Source of the DNA: an uncultured Candidatus Saccharibacteria bacterium
GTDB taxonomy: Bacteria; Patescibacteriota; Saccharimonadia; Saccharimonadales; Saccharimonadaceae
Reading direction: 5' to 3'
Length of the DNA: 64,000 nt
NCBI GenBank assembly: GCA_937936045.1
Contig: CALGXC010000004.1
Location: 372,001-436,000 of the forward strand
The position numbers were made by a program, and so were the translations under genes. Shown one piece after another: positions 1-8,557 of the stretch (its first letter is position 1; each line of letters opens with the position of its first letter). Under the pieces are notes generated by a model. It worked only from the letters and a program-made list of their open reading frames with translations. It ran no database searches and was not told the DNA's origin.

Positions 1-15
1 ATTAGTTATATGAAG

Positions 16-92
16 TGGCGCCCCGAGTAGGATTCGAACCTACGACCTTAGGCTTAGAAGTCCTCTGCTCTATCCAACTGAGCTATCAGGGC
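16..92 (-). tRNA. tRNA-Arg (anticodon TCT)
   Basis: The reverse strand folds as a full cloverleaf with a 7-bp acceptor stem (GCCCTGA with TCGGGGC), a TTCGAAT T-loop and anticodon loop CTTCTAA, giving TCT. The 3' CCA is encoded. A TATAAT -10 box lies at 101-106 on the same strand, eight bases before the 5' end. It reads AGA and AGG codons. Confidence 0.95.
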
Positions 93-100
93 GTATTCAC

Positions 101-124
101 ATTATATCATCTTTCTGCTACAAT
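101..124. promoter_or_regulatory. Divergent tRNA promoters
   Basis: Two -10 boxes sit back to back between the tRNA genes: TATAAT on the minus strand (101-106) for tRNA-Arg and TACAAT on the plus strand (119-124) for tRNA-Gly. Each is 8-11 bases from the mature tRNA 5' end, so the 5' leaders must be very short. Confidence 0.6.
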
Positions 125-135
125 AGTAAAAGCTT

Positions 136-210
136 GCGGGTGTAGTACAGCGGTTAGTATGCAAGTTTTCCAAACTTGAGATGGGAGTTCGATTCTCCCC
201 ACCCGCACCA
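136..210 (+). tRNA. tRNA-Gly (anticodon TCC)
   Basis: A complete cloverleaf with acceptor stem GCGGGTG paired to CACCCGC, a GTTCGATTC T-arm, anticodon loop TTTCCAA (anticodon TCC) and encoded CCA. It lies 32 bases upstream of the glucan phosphorylase gene on the same strand, and I see no terminator between them, so read-through is possible. Confidence 0.95.
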
Positions 211-242
211 AGTTAGACAATTTCAATCCATAAAGGGCATCG

Positions 243-2048
243 ATGGATCCATATATTTATACAGAAAAACCAAAATACCAGCCGCATGATATTGAAGATG
301 CGTCCGAATTTTATGATGTAATTGAACGAAGCAGCTTGACACACCAATTGTCTGAAAACCGACCATATGTCTACTGGACAATGGAAATTTATGATAAATC
401 CAATGGTATTAAAGGTGGCGGCGGGCTTGGAGTTTTGGCGGCGGACACGCGACGTGTAGCTGAAAAATTGGAAGTTCCATTCGTAGTGGTGACACCGTTT
501 TATCGTAGCGAATCACACCAAAAAATCACCAACCTCGCACAAGAAGAGTTTTCAGAATCTGTTTCACCTCAAGATTACGGATTTGAATATATTGACGAAG
601 TTTTCGTAAGTTCAAACGGATTCCCAGATGCAAGCTTAAGCATTTTCAAGAAGACGCTCGGTTCAACGCAATTTGTTACAATTTCAGAACCGAACTTTGG
701 GCAATTGTACGAAGGCGACGGATCTGGCGATCATAGACTATACCAAGAAGTAGCGCTAGGTTTTGGCGGCTATAAAGCATTAAAACTCCTCGGCATTAAA
801 CCGGCTGTTATTCAACTTAATGAGACCGCAACAATTTTTGCCGCATTGGCACGACTAGACGAACTGTGCGCTAACGGAATGAATTTATACGAGGCCATCG
901 TTTACGTTCGCAAACACACACTTTACACAAACCACACACTTCTTCAAGCGGCCGAACCGGAATTTCATCGTTCGCAATTTGAAAAATTAGTTCTGCCAAA
1001 TATAAAGAGCAATGCCGTGCGCTGTTGGCTAATGGAGCAATTCCGTAATGACAGATTGAGGCCGAATCTTTTGGCAATTGAACTTACTGAAGCGAAGAAT
1101 GGTGTAAGTAAACTACACGCCCGTGTAGCAAATTTCCGCGATCGTAACAACGACAAAGTCAAATTTCAAGCCATTACCAATGGAATAGATCTTGAAACGT
1201 GGGTGCTACCTGAAACGTTGCAAACGTATCGCGACCACGGAATTATTGATAAATTTGGACTGCCCACAAATGATTTTTCTGAAAGATTAAACTCGCTGAG
1301 TAGCGCAGATTTGAGGTATCTAAAAAAACTCGGTCGAAAAGAATTGAATCGGGTCCTATTAAGTCGCCAAGACCAGTACGAAAAATCCATACAAATCCCA
1401 GAAAATGCAATATTATTCGACTTCAAGCGAAGATTTGCTAACTACAAACGACCTTATATGCCGTTTGAAAACCCAGATTCATTGCGCCAAATTCTCATTA
1501 GCCACAACGCACATTATATTCTGACAGGAAAAGTTCACCAAGGCGACGTGACTATGTATCAGAAATTGCTCGAAGTATTAAAATTGATCGACAACGATCC
1601 AGTCCTCAAGGAACGTGTTCATTATATACAAGATTACGACGAAGAGTTGGGACGAGCGTTAGCAATCGGCTCAGATGCCTCAATAAACATTCCTATTGTC
1701 GGATTAGAAGCGTGTGGCACTTCATGGGAGAAAGACGTCGCCAATTTGAAACTCCTCATCTCCACTAGCGATGGCGGAGTTGCCGATGTCCAGCCAATCG
1801 CTTGCCTTGAGGTTACCGGAAGAAACTACGAAGCCGAAGTTTCATCTCTGTACGTCAACATGCATAAAGCTGCCGCTATTTTGAAGAATGACCAATTGCT
1901 AGAAAAGCATATCCGCCACCAATTAAGCAACTATTTGCCAATTATTTCCGGCGCCCGAATGATGAAAGATTATCTCAAATTTATTTTTCCAAAACCGCAA
2001 ATCCAGACTAAAAAAGAACCGCAGATCAAGCGAATTCCTATTCAATAA
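243..2048 (+). CDS. glgP: Alpha-glucan (glycogen/maltodextrin) phosphorylase, GT35, short form
   Basis: A pyridoxal-phosphate enzyme that releases glucose-1-phosphate from alpha-1,4-glucans. Recognisable GT35 elements are a GGGGLGVLAAD loop near residue 58, TNHTLL near 231, a TNGID segment, KRRFANYKR (395-403), which matches the phosphate-binding KR..YKR motif, and EACGTSWEK, whose Lys497 takes the place of the PLP lysine of EASGTGNMK. At 601 residues it is shorter than the usual 700-850, and the region around the PLP lysine is divergent. No strong Shine-Dalgarno sequence is seen (AAAGGG nearby). The 3' end overlaps murA tail to tail by 11 bases. The family is fairly sure; the exact substrate is unknown. 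Confidence 0.82.
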   Translation: MDPYIYTEKPKYQPHDIEDASEFYDVIERSSLTHQLSENRPYVYWTMEIYDKSNGIKGGGGLGVLAADTRRVAEKLEVPFVVVTPFYRSESHQKITNLAQEEFSESVSPQDYGFEYIDEVFVSSNGFPDASLSIFKKTLGSTQFVTISEPNFGQLYEGDGSGDHRLYQEVALGFGGYKALKLLGIKPAVIQLNETATIFAALARLDELCANGMNLYEAIVYVRKHTLYTNHTLLQAAEPEFHRSQFEKLVLPNIKSNAVRCWLMEQFRNDRLRPNLLAIELTEAKNGVSKLHARVANFRDRNNDKVKFQAITNGIDLETWVLPETLQTYRDHGIIDKFGLPTNDFSERLNSLSSADLRYLKKLGRKELNRVLLSRQDQYEKSIQIPENAILFDFKRRFANYKRPYMPFENPDSLRQILISHNAHYILTGKVHQGDVTMYQKLLEVLKLIDNDPVLKERVHYIQDYDEELGRALAIGSDASINIPIVGLEACGTSWEKDVANLKLLISTSDGGVADVQPIACLEVTGRNYEAEVSSLYVNMHKAAAILKNDQLLEKHIRHQLSNYLPIISGARMMKDYLKFIFPKPQIQTKKEPQIKRIPIQ

Positions 2049-3561
2049 TTACTTCAATCTCAGCACCTAGCGAATTTAAGCGCGCCGCCAATTCCTCGTA
2101 TCCGCGATTAATCGAATATACATCGCGAAGAATCGATACGCCTGGAGCAGCAAGCATTGCCAAAAGTATCACAACGGACGGACGAAGTGCTGGCGGAGCA
2201 ACAACGTCGGCTGGTTTCCATTTTGTTGGACCAGTGATATAAACACGGTGTGGATCAACCAACTCGATTTGTGCATTCAGCTTGCTCAGCTCTGTAAAGT
2301 AAATTGCTCGGTTTTCGTAACTCCAGTCGTGAACCAACGTGCGCCCCTCCGCCACCGTCGCGATAAGCCCCAAGAACGGCAAATTGTCCATATTAATTCC
2401 AGGAAACGGCAAGGCGTGAAGTTTATCCTTGGCGGCCTGGAGTTTGGAACGCTGCAATTTAATATCAACCAAACGAGTTTGTCCATTATTAGCAAAATAT
2501 TCCTTGCTGAGTTCAAACTTAAGACCCATTTCCGCCAATGTCGCCAATTCAATCTCCAAGAATTCAATCGGCGCACGACGAACGGTAATTTCCGAATCTG
2601 TCACCACAGCTGCCGCAATAAAGCTCATCGCTTCAATCGGATCTTCGCTCGGATAGTAGTCCAGATTTTTACTAATTCGTTTACGGCCCGTAATTTTCAA
2701 GGTTGTCGTACCAATTCCCTCAATTTTCACGCCCAACTTTTTCAAGAAGAAGCAGACGTCTTGAACCATGTAATTTGGGCTAGCGTTGCGGATGATGGTA
2801 GTATTTGGCGACAACGCCGCAGCCATAATGATATTTTCCGTCACAGTATCGCCACGCTCCGTCAGCAAAATCGTTCGATCGCCAGAATTGACATCAGTTT
2901 TTGCGTGATAATAATCAGTCTCCGCCGTGACATTCATTCCAAAATGCCTTAATCCACTAAGATGAGGCTCAACCGTGCGCTTCCCTAAATTACAGCCACC
3001 AGCAAACGGCAATTTGAAATCGTCATATTGATGTAGTAGCGGACCAAGGAACATAATTACCGTCCTAGTTCTCTTCGCCGCAGCAATATCCATATCTTCA
3101 AGTTTCAAGCGCGCTGGCGGCACGATCTCAAGATCACTACCGTCCAACCAGCGAGTTTTAACGCCAATCGAATTCAAAACCTCGATAATTCGGTTAACCT
3201 CCTCAATTCGCGCCACTTTCCTAAGTGTCGTCTTCCCTTTATTCAACAAACTTGCACAGAGAAGACCCACTGCAGCGTTTTTACTAGTCTTAACTTGTAT
3301 CTCACCAGACAATTTTTTGCCGCCAGTTACCTTAAAATTCATTTTTCCGGAATGATTTACAGTCACAATATTGTTATTAAGCACTTCACTAATTCGAGCA
3401 ATCATCTCAATACTAATATTCTGACCCCCGTTTTCAATGCGATTAATAGCACTTTGCGACGTGCCAATCGCCTCAGCTAATTGCGTCTGTGTCAAACCTT
3501 GTTTTTGACGATTTTCAGCGATTAAATTGCCGATTTTTTGAAGATACTTGTCTTTTATCAT
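2038..3561 (-). CDS. murA: UDP-GlcNAc 1-carboxyvinyltransferase (MurA) with N-terminal HTH domain
   Basis: Catalyses enolpyruvyl transfer to UDP-GlcNAc, the first committed step of peptidoglycan synthesis. Residues about 10-62 form an XRE/Cro-type helix-turn-helix (GLTQTQLAEAIGTSQSAINRIE within it). The MurA core starts near residue 74 and keeps the Lys94-Asn95 pair (K22/N23 in E. coli) and the catalytic Cys190 in AGGCNLGKR. MurA is normally about 420 residues; the extra 75 account for the 507 here. The ATG follows TATAAT (3568-3573) by six bases with no ribosome binding site, so the mRNA is probably leaderless. A symmetric sequence overlaps that promoter, which suggests the HTH may regulate its own gene (inference). 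Confidence 0.93.
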   Translation of the reverse strand: MIKDKYLQKIGNLIAENRQKQGLTQTQLAEAIGTSQSAINRIENGGQNISIEMIARISEVLNNNIVTVNHSGKMNFKVTGGKKLSGEIQVKTSKNAAVGLLCASLLNKGKTTLRKVARIEEVNRIIEVLNSIGVKTRWLDGSDLEIVPPARLKLEDMDIAAAKRTRTVIMFLGPLLHQYDDFKLPFAGGCNLGKRTVEPHLSGLRHFGMNVTAETDYYHAKTDVNSGDRTILLTERGDTVTENIIMAAALSPNTTIIRNASPNYMVQDVCFFLKKLGVKIEGIGTTTLKITGRKRISKNLDYYPSEDPIEAMSFIAAAVVTDSEITVRRAPIEFLEIELATLAEMGLKFELSKEYFANNGQTRLVDIKLQRSKLQAAKDKLHALPFPGINMDNLPFLGLIATVAEGRTLVHDWSYENRAIYFTELSKLNAQIELVDPHRVYITGPTKWKPADVVAPPALRPSVVILLAMLAAPGVSILRDVYSINRGYEELAARLNSLGAEIEVIIE

Positions 3562-3567
3562 GTGTAA

Positions 3568-3605
3568 ATTATATCACTAATGATATATATAAGCAATGAT
3601 ATAAT
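3568..3605. promoter_or_regulatory. murA/glyA divergent promoter with candidate operator
   Basis: On the minus strand murA has -35 TTGCTT (3591-3596), a 17-base spacer and -10 TATAAT (3568-3573). On the plus strand glyA has -10 TATAAT at 3600-3605. Between and over them lie an inverted repeat ATATCA-CTAA-TGATAT (3571-3586) and two copies of AATGATATA (3579-3587 and 3595-3603) whose starts are 16 bases apart. This suits an HTH protein touching both promoters; the MurA-fused HTH is the obvious candidate, but binding is only inferred. Confidence 0.5.
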
Positions 3606-3627
3606 AAGTATTAATGGAGGTTTAGTC

Positions 3628-4896
3628 ATGAAAGACAAGCAAATTGAAGAACTTATAAAAGCAGAAAAAAAGCGCCAAACGGATGGTCTGGAACTAATTC
3701 CTAGCGAGAATTACGTTTCGTCAGATGTACTTCAGGCGCTCGGTAGTGTTTTCACTAATAAATATTCAGAAGGCTACCCTGGTCGACGTTATTACGGCGG
3801 ACAAGAAAACACTGATCAAGTCGAACAGTTGGCAATTGACCGCGCTAAAAAACTTTTCAAAGCAGATCACGCTAACGTCCAGCCACATTCTGGCGCGCAA
3901 GCTAATGAGGCGGTGTACTACGCTTGGTGCGAACCTGGCGACACCATTCTGGCTATGGATTTGGCTCACGGCGGACATCTTACTCACGGCGCCCCGGTTA
4001 CTCGTAGTGCCAGAGAGTACAATTTCATTCGCTATGGTATAAAAAATATCGACACTGGCGAAATTGACTATGAAGAAATTCGTCAATTGGCACTTAAACA
4101 CAAACCAAAGATCATTTTGGCGGGATTTTCGGCATATCCACGAGAGCTAGATTACGAAAAATTTGCCGAAATTGGCAATGAGGTCGGCGCTATGCTAATG
4201 GCAGATATGAGCCATATTGCGGGGCTAATTGTTAGTGGCGTTGCCAAAAACCCGTTCGACTATGGCTTTCATGTAATTACCACAACAACTCATAAAACTC
4301 TGCGTGGACCACGAGGCGGGCTGATTCTTAGTCGAGGAATAGTTGGCAATCCGTTGAAAAAACCAGAGAAAACTCTCGAAAATTTGCCTACGTTGATTGA
4401 TCGAGCGGTATTCCCTGGCACACAAGGCGGACCGCACATGCACACCATCGCTGCAAAAGCCGTAGCGTTCGGTGAAGCTTTACAGCCAGAATTCAAAGAT
4501 TACGCCGAGCAAATCGTTAAAAATGCAAAAAGACTGGCGGAAGAGTTGCAAAAGCGCAGCTTTAAGTTAGTAACTGGCGGCACCAGTAACCATTTAATTC
4601 TGGCAGATATTCACAGCAGCTTCGGTATTGACGGCAAGGAAGCGGAAATTGCCATGGATAAAATCGGTCTGACACTGAATGCCAATGCAATCCCAGACGA
4701 TCCCCTGCCAAGATTCAGACCAAGCGGCATTCGCCTAGGCACGCCAGCTGTCACGACACGAGGCGCCAAAGAAGACGACATGGAAAAAATCGCGGAATGG
4801 ATGAAGCGGGCAATAGATAATCGTAGCAATGATGAAATATTAGCCGAACTCCGTAAAGAAGTTGTGAAATTCTGCCACACCTTACGCGACATTTAA
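3628..4896 (+). CDS. glyA: Serine hydroxymethyltransferase
   Basis: PLP enzyme that converts serine and tetrahydrofolate to glycine and methylene-tetrahydrofolate, a main source of one-carbon units. The protein has the SHMT signature with the PLP lysine in TTTTHKTLRGPRGG, the N-terminal LIPSENYVS and YYGGQE substrate segments, and the usual length of 422 residues. I chose the ATG at 3628 because GGAGG at 3616-3620 is correctly spaced before it; a longer reading from 3580 would run through the promoter. A strong terminator follows. Confidence 0.96.
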   Translation: MKDKQIEELIKAEKKRQTDGLELIPSENYVSSDVLQALGSVFTNKYSEGYPGRRYYGGQENTDQVEQLAIDRAKKLFKADHANVQPHSGAQANEAVYYAWCEPGDTILAMDLAHGGHLTHGAPVTRSAREYNFIRYGIKNIDTGEIDYEEIRQLALKHKPKIILAGFSAYPRELDYEKFAEIGNEVGAMLMADMSHIAGLIVSGVAKNPFDYGFHVITTTTHKTLRGPRGGLILSRGIVGNPLKKPEKTLENLPTLIDRAVFPGTQGGPHMHTIAAKAVAFGEALQPEFKDYAEQIVKNAKRLAEELQKRSFKLVTGGTSNHLILADIHSSFGIDGKEAEIAMDKIGLTLNANAIPDDPLPRFRPSGIRLGTPAVTTRGAKEDDMEKIAEWMKRAIDNRSNDEILAELRKEVVKFCHTLRDI

Positions 4897-4913
4897 AATT
4901 AAAGTCGTCACAT

Positions 4914-4943
4914 AAAAAACTCCGACATAACGCCGGAGTTTTT
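4914..4943. terminator. Bidirectional terminator between glyA and the pilin gene
   Basis: The hairpin AACTCCG...CGGAGTT is flanked by A-tract and T-tract runs on both sides, so it can end transcripts from glyA (plus) and from the pilin operon (minus). Confidence 0.85.
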
Positions 4944-4961
4944 ACTTATGCACTTAGCTAA

Positions 4962-5414
4962 TTAACAGCCAGTACCGATTATTCGCTCCTCTACCTTACT
5001 TGTTGAGAAGTTGTAGTACTTAACGTGCGCGCCCGTATTACCACTCGCACCCGTACATTTAACATACTCAACAGTGTTAGCCTCTGAAGGAGCAGGGTTG
5101 ATAGCAGTGCCAACAGCAGGAAATGCTGATGATGGAGTCTTAACCGTGTTTACGTCCAAATAGTATGGCTGGCCAGAATCAGCGGTGTTTGTTAAGTCTC
5201 CCAAACCGTCTGGATAACTACTCTTTGCTGTGTTGTATAGCTCAGCTTTCTTAGCAACAGCGTCAGCAGCAGATTTAGCAGCAGATGTCTTTGCCTGATT
5301 TTGCAAACCGTTGTATGCAACCAAAGAAACAACTGTCAAAATTGCGATGATCACGATAACGATCAAAAGCTCAACTAGTGTAAAACCTTGATTTTTTATA
5401 TTCTTTGTAGTCAC
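4962..5414 (-). CDS. Type IV major pilin (PilA/PilE-like)
   Basis: A 150-residue prepilin. A short basic leader ends in QG|FTLVELLIVIVIIAIL, the class III signal cut before Phe by a PilD-type peptidase, with Glu at position +5. A 20-residue hydrophobic helix, an Ala-rich amphipathic helix and a small globular part with two cysteines follow, one close to the C-terminus. The start is GTG, preceded by AGGGGG nine bases upstream. It has its own strong promoter and 5' leader, unlike the minor pilins upstream, which fits high expression as the fibre subunit. Confidence 0.88.
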   Translation of the reverse strand: MTTKNIKNQGFTLVELLIVIVIIAILTVVSLVAYNGLQNQAKTSAAKSAADAVAKKAELYNTAKSSYPDGLGDLTNTADSGQPYYLDVNTVKTPSSAFPAVGTAINPAPSEANTVEYVKCTGASGNTGAHVKYYNFSTSKVEERIIGTGC

Positions 5415-5455
5415 GATAATGTGCCCCCTAAATTGTTAGTTTGATTTGTAACTTG

Positions 5456-5484
5456 ATAATACTACAACGTTTTTAAAAGCGCAA
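5456..5484 (-). promoter_or_regulatory. Major pilin promoter
   Basis: -35 TTGCGC (5479-5484), an exact 17-base spacer, and -10 TATTAT (5456-5461), giving a leader of about 35 bases with a good ribosome binding site. This is the best sigma-70-like promoter in the pilin region. Confidence 0.6.
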
Positions 5485-5491
5485 GCGTTTT

Positions 5492-7264
5492 TTAATATAT
5501 ATATCGATTTTGCACTGGACGAAGGAATAATGACTCTGTTGGACTAAATCTATTATTCTCAGGACCTGAAGTTCCGTCACCAATCTGCCCATTCTCATTC
5601 AACCCCCAGCAATACGAACGCTTGTTTGACATAATTGCGCAACCGCGGTTCGCTCCTGCCGCAATATCCACCACATCCTCTGATTCAGGAAGTCCATCAT
5701 CGCCAGAATGCACAAGCACCGGGTTGCTAGATTTTTGTATTGCCTTAGAAGCAAGATCATTACCCTTACCCAGCTGACCAAACTTATTATCACCCCAGCA
5801 ATACACTTCCTTTTTTACGCCCACGCCCTTATCCACTAAGGCGCAAGAATGAGAAATACCAACCTCAATTCGTAGCGGAACTCCCGGTAGACCGCCAACT
5901 TTTGCTGGCTGGAAATGCGCACCAAAGTGACCGGTCCCCGGAGACCCGGACTGCCCACGACCAGCACCACCCCAGCAATACACATCAGTTGAAGTACCAG
6001 TTGGAGTAGTAGTTAAAGCAATGGCACAGGTGTGCGATACGTAGTCATTATCCGCCCAATTATAACCATCTTGAGATATGTCAGTTACATTTTCTAAACC
6101 CTCAACTAGAGTAGCATGGCTGTAGTGAGGACCAGATATTGGACCAATGCCCATCTGCCCAAACCTGGCTAACCCCCAACAATAAGCCTTTTTTTCAGTA
6201 GTTATAGTACACATCGTTTGCGAGCGTGATCCACCGGTCGCCAACTTAGTCGCAAAATAATTGTTAGGGAGTCTCTTATAGCCGCCTGAGTTAATCTGCA
6301 CTGGCGTGGCACGAAATCCAGGGTTTCCAGGATTTCCGAAGCCCAATTGGCCCATATGGTTCCGACCCCAGCAGTAAATTTTACCAGACGCAATAGCACA
6401 GGAGACGTCACCAGTTCCACCAATTGACGTAACGTCTTTACCTGCGAGATCGCCACCAACCTCAACCGGAACGCTAGAGTAATTACCAGCCCCAGACGAC
6501 CCGTTGCCTAGCTGACCAAAACTATTATCGCCCCAACAATATACTTTTTTATTACTGCCCAGCTGGGTTAAAACGCAGCTATGATGCTGTGCTGTAAAAA
6601 TATCAATAATCTTACCATTCCTCATATCGCCAATAGAGCGAACTTTCACTGGGATATTGGAGCTGTGAGTAGTTCCATCTCCTAATTGACCCATATCATT
6701 TTTTCCCCAGCACCATACATTATTTGATAAAATCGCACACGTACGATTAGTACCACTCACCGTACGTGTTGCATCAATGTCAGCCGGCCAAGTAACTGAT
6801 TTTTTTACAACAGCAGTATAAGTTTTTAGGACTGTGCCACTACCATTTGTTATTTCAACGCGACCCGTTGACGAAATTTGAGCAGTAGCAGCTGACAAGG
6901 CTGCTCTTTTAGTTGACGCCTCCAAATCACCAACTTCAAAAGTCGTTCTTAACTTGCTGTTCTCAAATACATATCTATTGCCAGGAAAAGTTACAGCCCC
7001 CTTACAATTAGTTTCCGGGCGAAGTGGTCCAATTCCACCAGGGGCCGAACTCCATGATTGCTCAGCTCCATTAGCATCCAAACAAGCATTAGCATACGCC
7101 GTACCTGCCTCACCAGCCTCTTGAGCTAACTTGTAATAATACTCTTCCTGAGAGTAAATATATGATTGAGTCACAACCCTCATAGCACCAGCCAAAAGCG
7201 CCAATATAAAAGTACTCATAAGGATAATCAGCACCAAGGAATAGCCGTTTTTTCGTTGAATCAT
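5492..7264 (-). CDS. Pilus-operon protein with pilin-like anchor and seven RCC1-type repeats
   Basis: The N-terminus (about residues 1-65) resembles a PilX-type minor pilin: a short basic leader, G|YSLVLIILMSTF, one membrane helix and a YYKLAQEAGEAG amphipathic helix, but without Glu at +5. After a small linker domain come seven repeats of the form C-(x)n-CWG-N-x-GQ-G-G between about residues 175 and 580, the pattern of RCC1/BLIP-II seven-bladed propellers. Each blade carries a cysteine pair that could form a disulfide outside the cell. The start overlaps the preceding prepilin stop as ATGA, so translation is coupled. A tip-located adhesin is a reasonable inference; the ligand is unknown. Confidence 0.8.
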   Translation of the reverse strand: MIQRKNGYSLVLIILMSTFILALLAGAMRVVTQSYIYSQEEYYYKLAQEAGEAGTAYANACLDANGAEQSWSSAPGGIGPLRPETNCKGAVTFPGNRYVFENSKLRTTFEVGDLEASTKRAALSAATAQISSTGRVEITNGSGTVLKTYTAVVKKSVTWPADIDATRTVSGTNRTCAILSNNVWCWGKNDMGQLGDGTTHSSNIPVKVRSIGDMRNGKIIDIFTAQHHSCVLTQLGSNKKVYCWGDNSFGQLGNGSSGAGNYSSVPVEVGGDLAGKDVTSIGGTGDVSCAIASGKIYCWGRNHMGQLGFGNPGNPGFRATPVQINSGGYKRLPNNYFATKLATGGSRSQTMCTITTEKKAYCWGLARFGQMGIGPISGPHYSHATLVEGLENVTDISQDGYNWADNDYVSHTCAIALTTTPTGTSTDVYCWGGAGRGQSGSPGTGHFGAHFQPAKVGGLPGVPLRIEVGISHSCALVDKGVGVKKEVYCWGDNKFGQLGKGNDLASKAIQKSSNPVLVHSGDDGLPESEDVVDIAAGANRGCAIMSNKRSYCWGLNENGQIGDGTSGPENNRFSPTESLFLRPVQNRYIY

Positions 7265-8115
7265 AGGTTATTTATCTTTCGTATTGTTAAGGTTTGCGAA
7301 TCAGAAACTTGCTTGCTAGGTGATTGAATTGTCAGAGTAATTTCTACACTATCCGCGCCATCAAGAGCTTTCTTATCGCTATCTGGAGCGTCGCTATTTT
7401 TGCTTATTAGCGTTTTTCCATCATAGTAATTAATCTTAAATTCCGAAACTCCAGTTGCCAAAATCGAATCTTCACGAAGCTTCATGGCTCGATCCTTAAA
7501 CTTATCAGCATCAAGACTGTTCATGCAAAAATAGTTTACAGCAGCCCCCGAATATGGCGCTGGAGGGTAACTGGAGAAATCAACTAAATCATTATAGATA
7601 GTCCGTCGATGCAGCTCTCCATTCTTCAAAAAGTACATGACTACTTTTTTATATTTTGGCTGCTGAGTCCTATTTGCTCCGCAGTCAAACTTCGGAGTTC
7701 TTAGATACACAATCTCCCTAGAATCGGCGCCTCGTCCCATATTTGTAGCGTACTGCAATAATATTAATGAGTTTTTCTCAGGATCATGAACAGTACCGCT
7801 CGAGTATGGATTATTCCTGTACCCCCATTCCCTGGGCGTCGAGCCAGCGAAATTTTTATCCGTAGCAAAAGTGTCTTCCCCATCGCGACTACTCACCTTA
7901 AATCGCGAAGCTTGACGAACGTCAGTTTCAATTGCATCCATAGAATTGTGCATATTTCGACTAATCTCGACTTTTGCCTTGCTGATAGATGCACTTTGGT
8001 TTGCAGAAATTAACATCTGGCTAAACACGCCGACAACCATTGCAATGATAACCATCACCATTGCCAATTCGATTACGGTAAAGCCCCCCTCATTAGAACG
8101 CCACATATGTCGCAT
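7261..8115 (-). CDS. Minor prepilin (PilW/PilJ-like)
   Basis: The leader MRHMWRSNEGG|FTVIELAMV is a class III prepilin signal with Glu at +5, followed by a hydrophobic helix. The remaining 250 residues contain a conserved-looking minor pilin body (VEISRNMHNSMDAIETDVRQASR after the helix is PilW-like). I prefer the ATG at 8115 to one at 8133 because AAGGTGGT lies just before it. It overlaps the upstream prepilin by 23 bases and the RCC1 protein by 4. Likely part of the tip or priming complex with its neighbours. Confidence 0.8.
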   Translation of the reverse strand: MRHMWRSNEGGFTVIELAMVMVIIAMVVGVFSQMLISANQSASISKAKVEISRNMHNSMDAIETDVRQASRFKVSSRDGEDTFATDKNFAGSTPREWGYRNNPYSSGTVHDPEKNSLILLQYATNMGRGADSREIVYLRTPKFDCGANRTQQPKYKKVVMYFLKNGELHRRTIYNDLVDFSSYPPAPYSGAAVNYFCMNSLDADKFKDRAMKLREDSILATGVSEFKINYYDGKTLISKNSDAPDSDKKALDGADSVEITLTIQSPSKQVSDSQTLTIRKINNL

Positions 8116-8557
8116 GTACCACCTTCTTTCCACTACCTACACCAGAGCTTGGCAATCCATATTCTACAATAGACTCCACTTTAACCGGCATCCCCAGACT
8201 AACTGTTCCACTCTTACATCCGTATGGCGCTGATGCATATATTTCCTGCTTAACCGTTCCTGGTAACCCGTCAATATTACCCACACTTCCCTCAACTTTA
8301 TATCTAGAACCCGGAGCCCTAAAGATCGGAGGAGGGTCTGTACATTTAAACCAAGACGGAGCGGAATCATTTGCGTAACGACGCATATTATTATATGCCA
8401 GAAGACTCGCCTTGTTGTGCTGGGCATTCATGACTGATATCTGGCTAACTTGTGCTTGCATACTCAAAATAACAATCAAAAAAATACTAATTACAACCAA
8501 CGTCACCGCTACCTCAACAATAGTAAATCCATCGCTTTTTCCTACTAGTCGCGCCAT
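8093..8557 (-). CDS. Minor prepilin (PilV/GspI-like)
   Basis: 154 residues starting MARLVGKSDG|FTIVEVAVTLVVISIFLIV: prepilin cleavage site, Glu at +5 and a hydrophobic helix. The body has two cysteines (FKCTDPP and PYGCKSG) that could pair. It overlaps the upstream prepilin gene by 13 bases and the downstream one by 23. The order of four pilin-like genes resembles the minor pilin clusters that prime type IV pili; assignment to a precise PilV, PilW or PilX role is only by size and order. Confidence 0.78.
   Translation of the reverse strand: MARLVGKSDGFTIVEVAVTLVVISIFLIVILSMQAQVSQISVMNAQHNKASLLAYNNMRRYANDSAPSWFKCTDPPPIFRAPGSRYKVEGSVGNIDGLPGTVKQEIYASAPYGCKSGTVSLGMPVKVESIVEYGLPSSGVGSGKKVVHATYVAF

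Noticed and set aside
2248..2952. A 234-codon open frame on the plus strand within murA
   Set aside because: It is antisense to a strongly supported MurA coding region, has no ribosome binding site and reads as low-similarity Arg/Asn/Gln-rich sequence typical of antisense frames.
5462..5492. Terminator between the RCC1 gene and the pilin gene
   Set aside because: The complementary AAAACGC/GCGCTTTT arms leave a two-base loop or a bulge, and the region is better explained as the pilin promoter.
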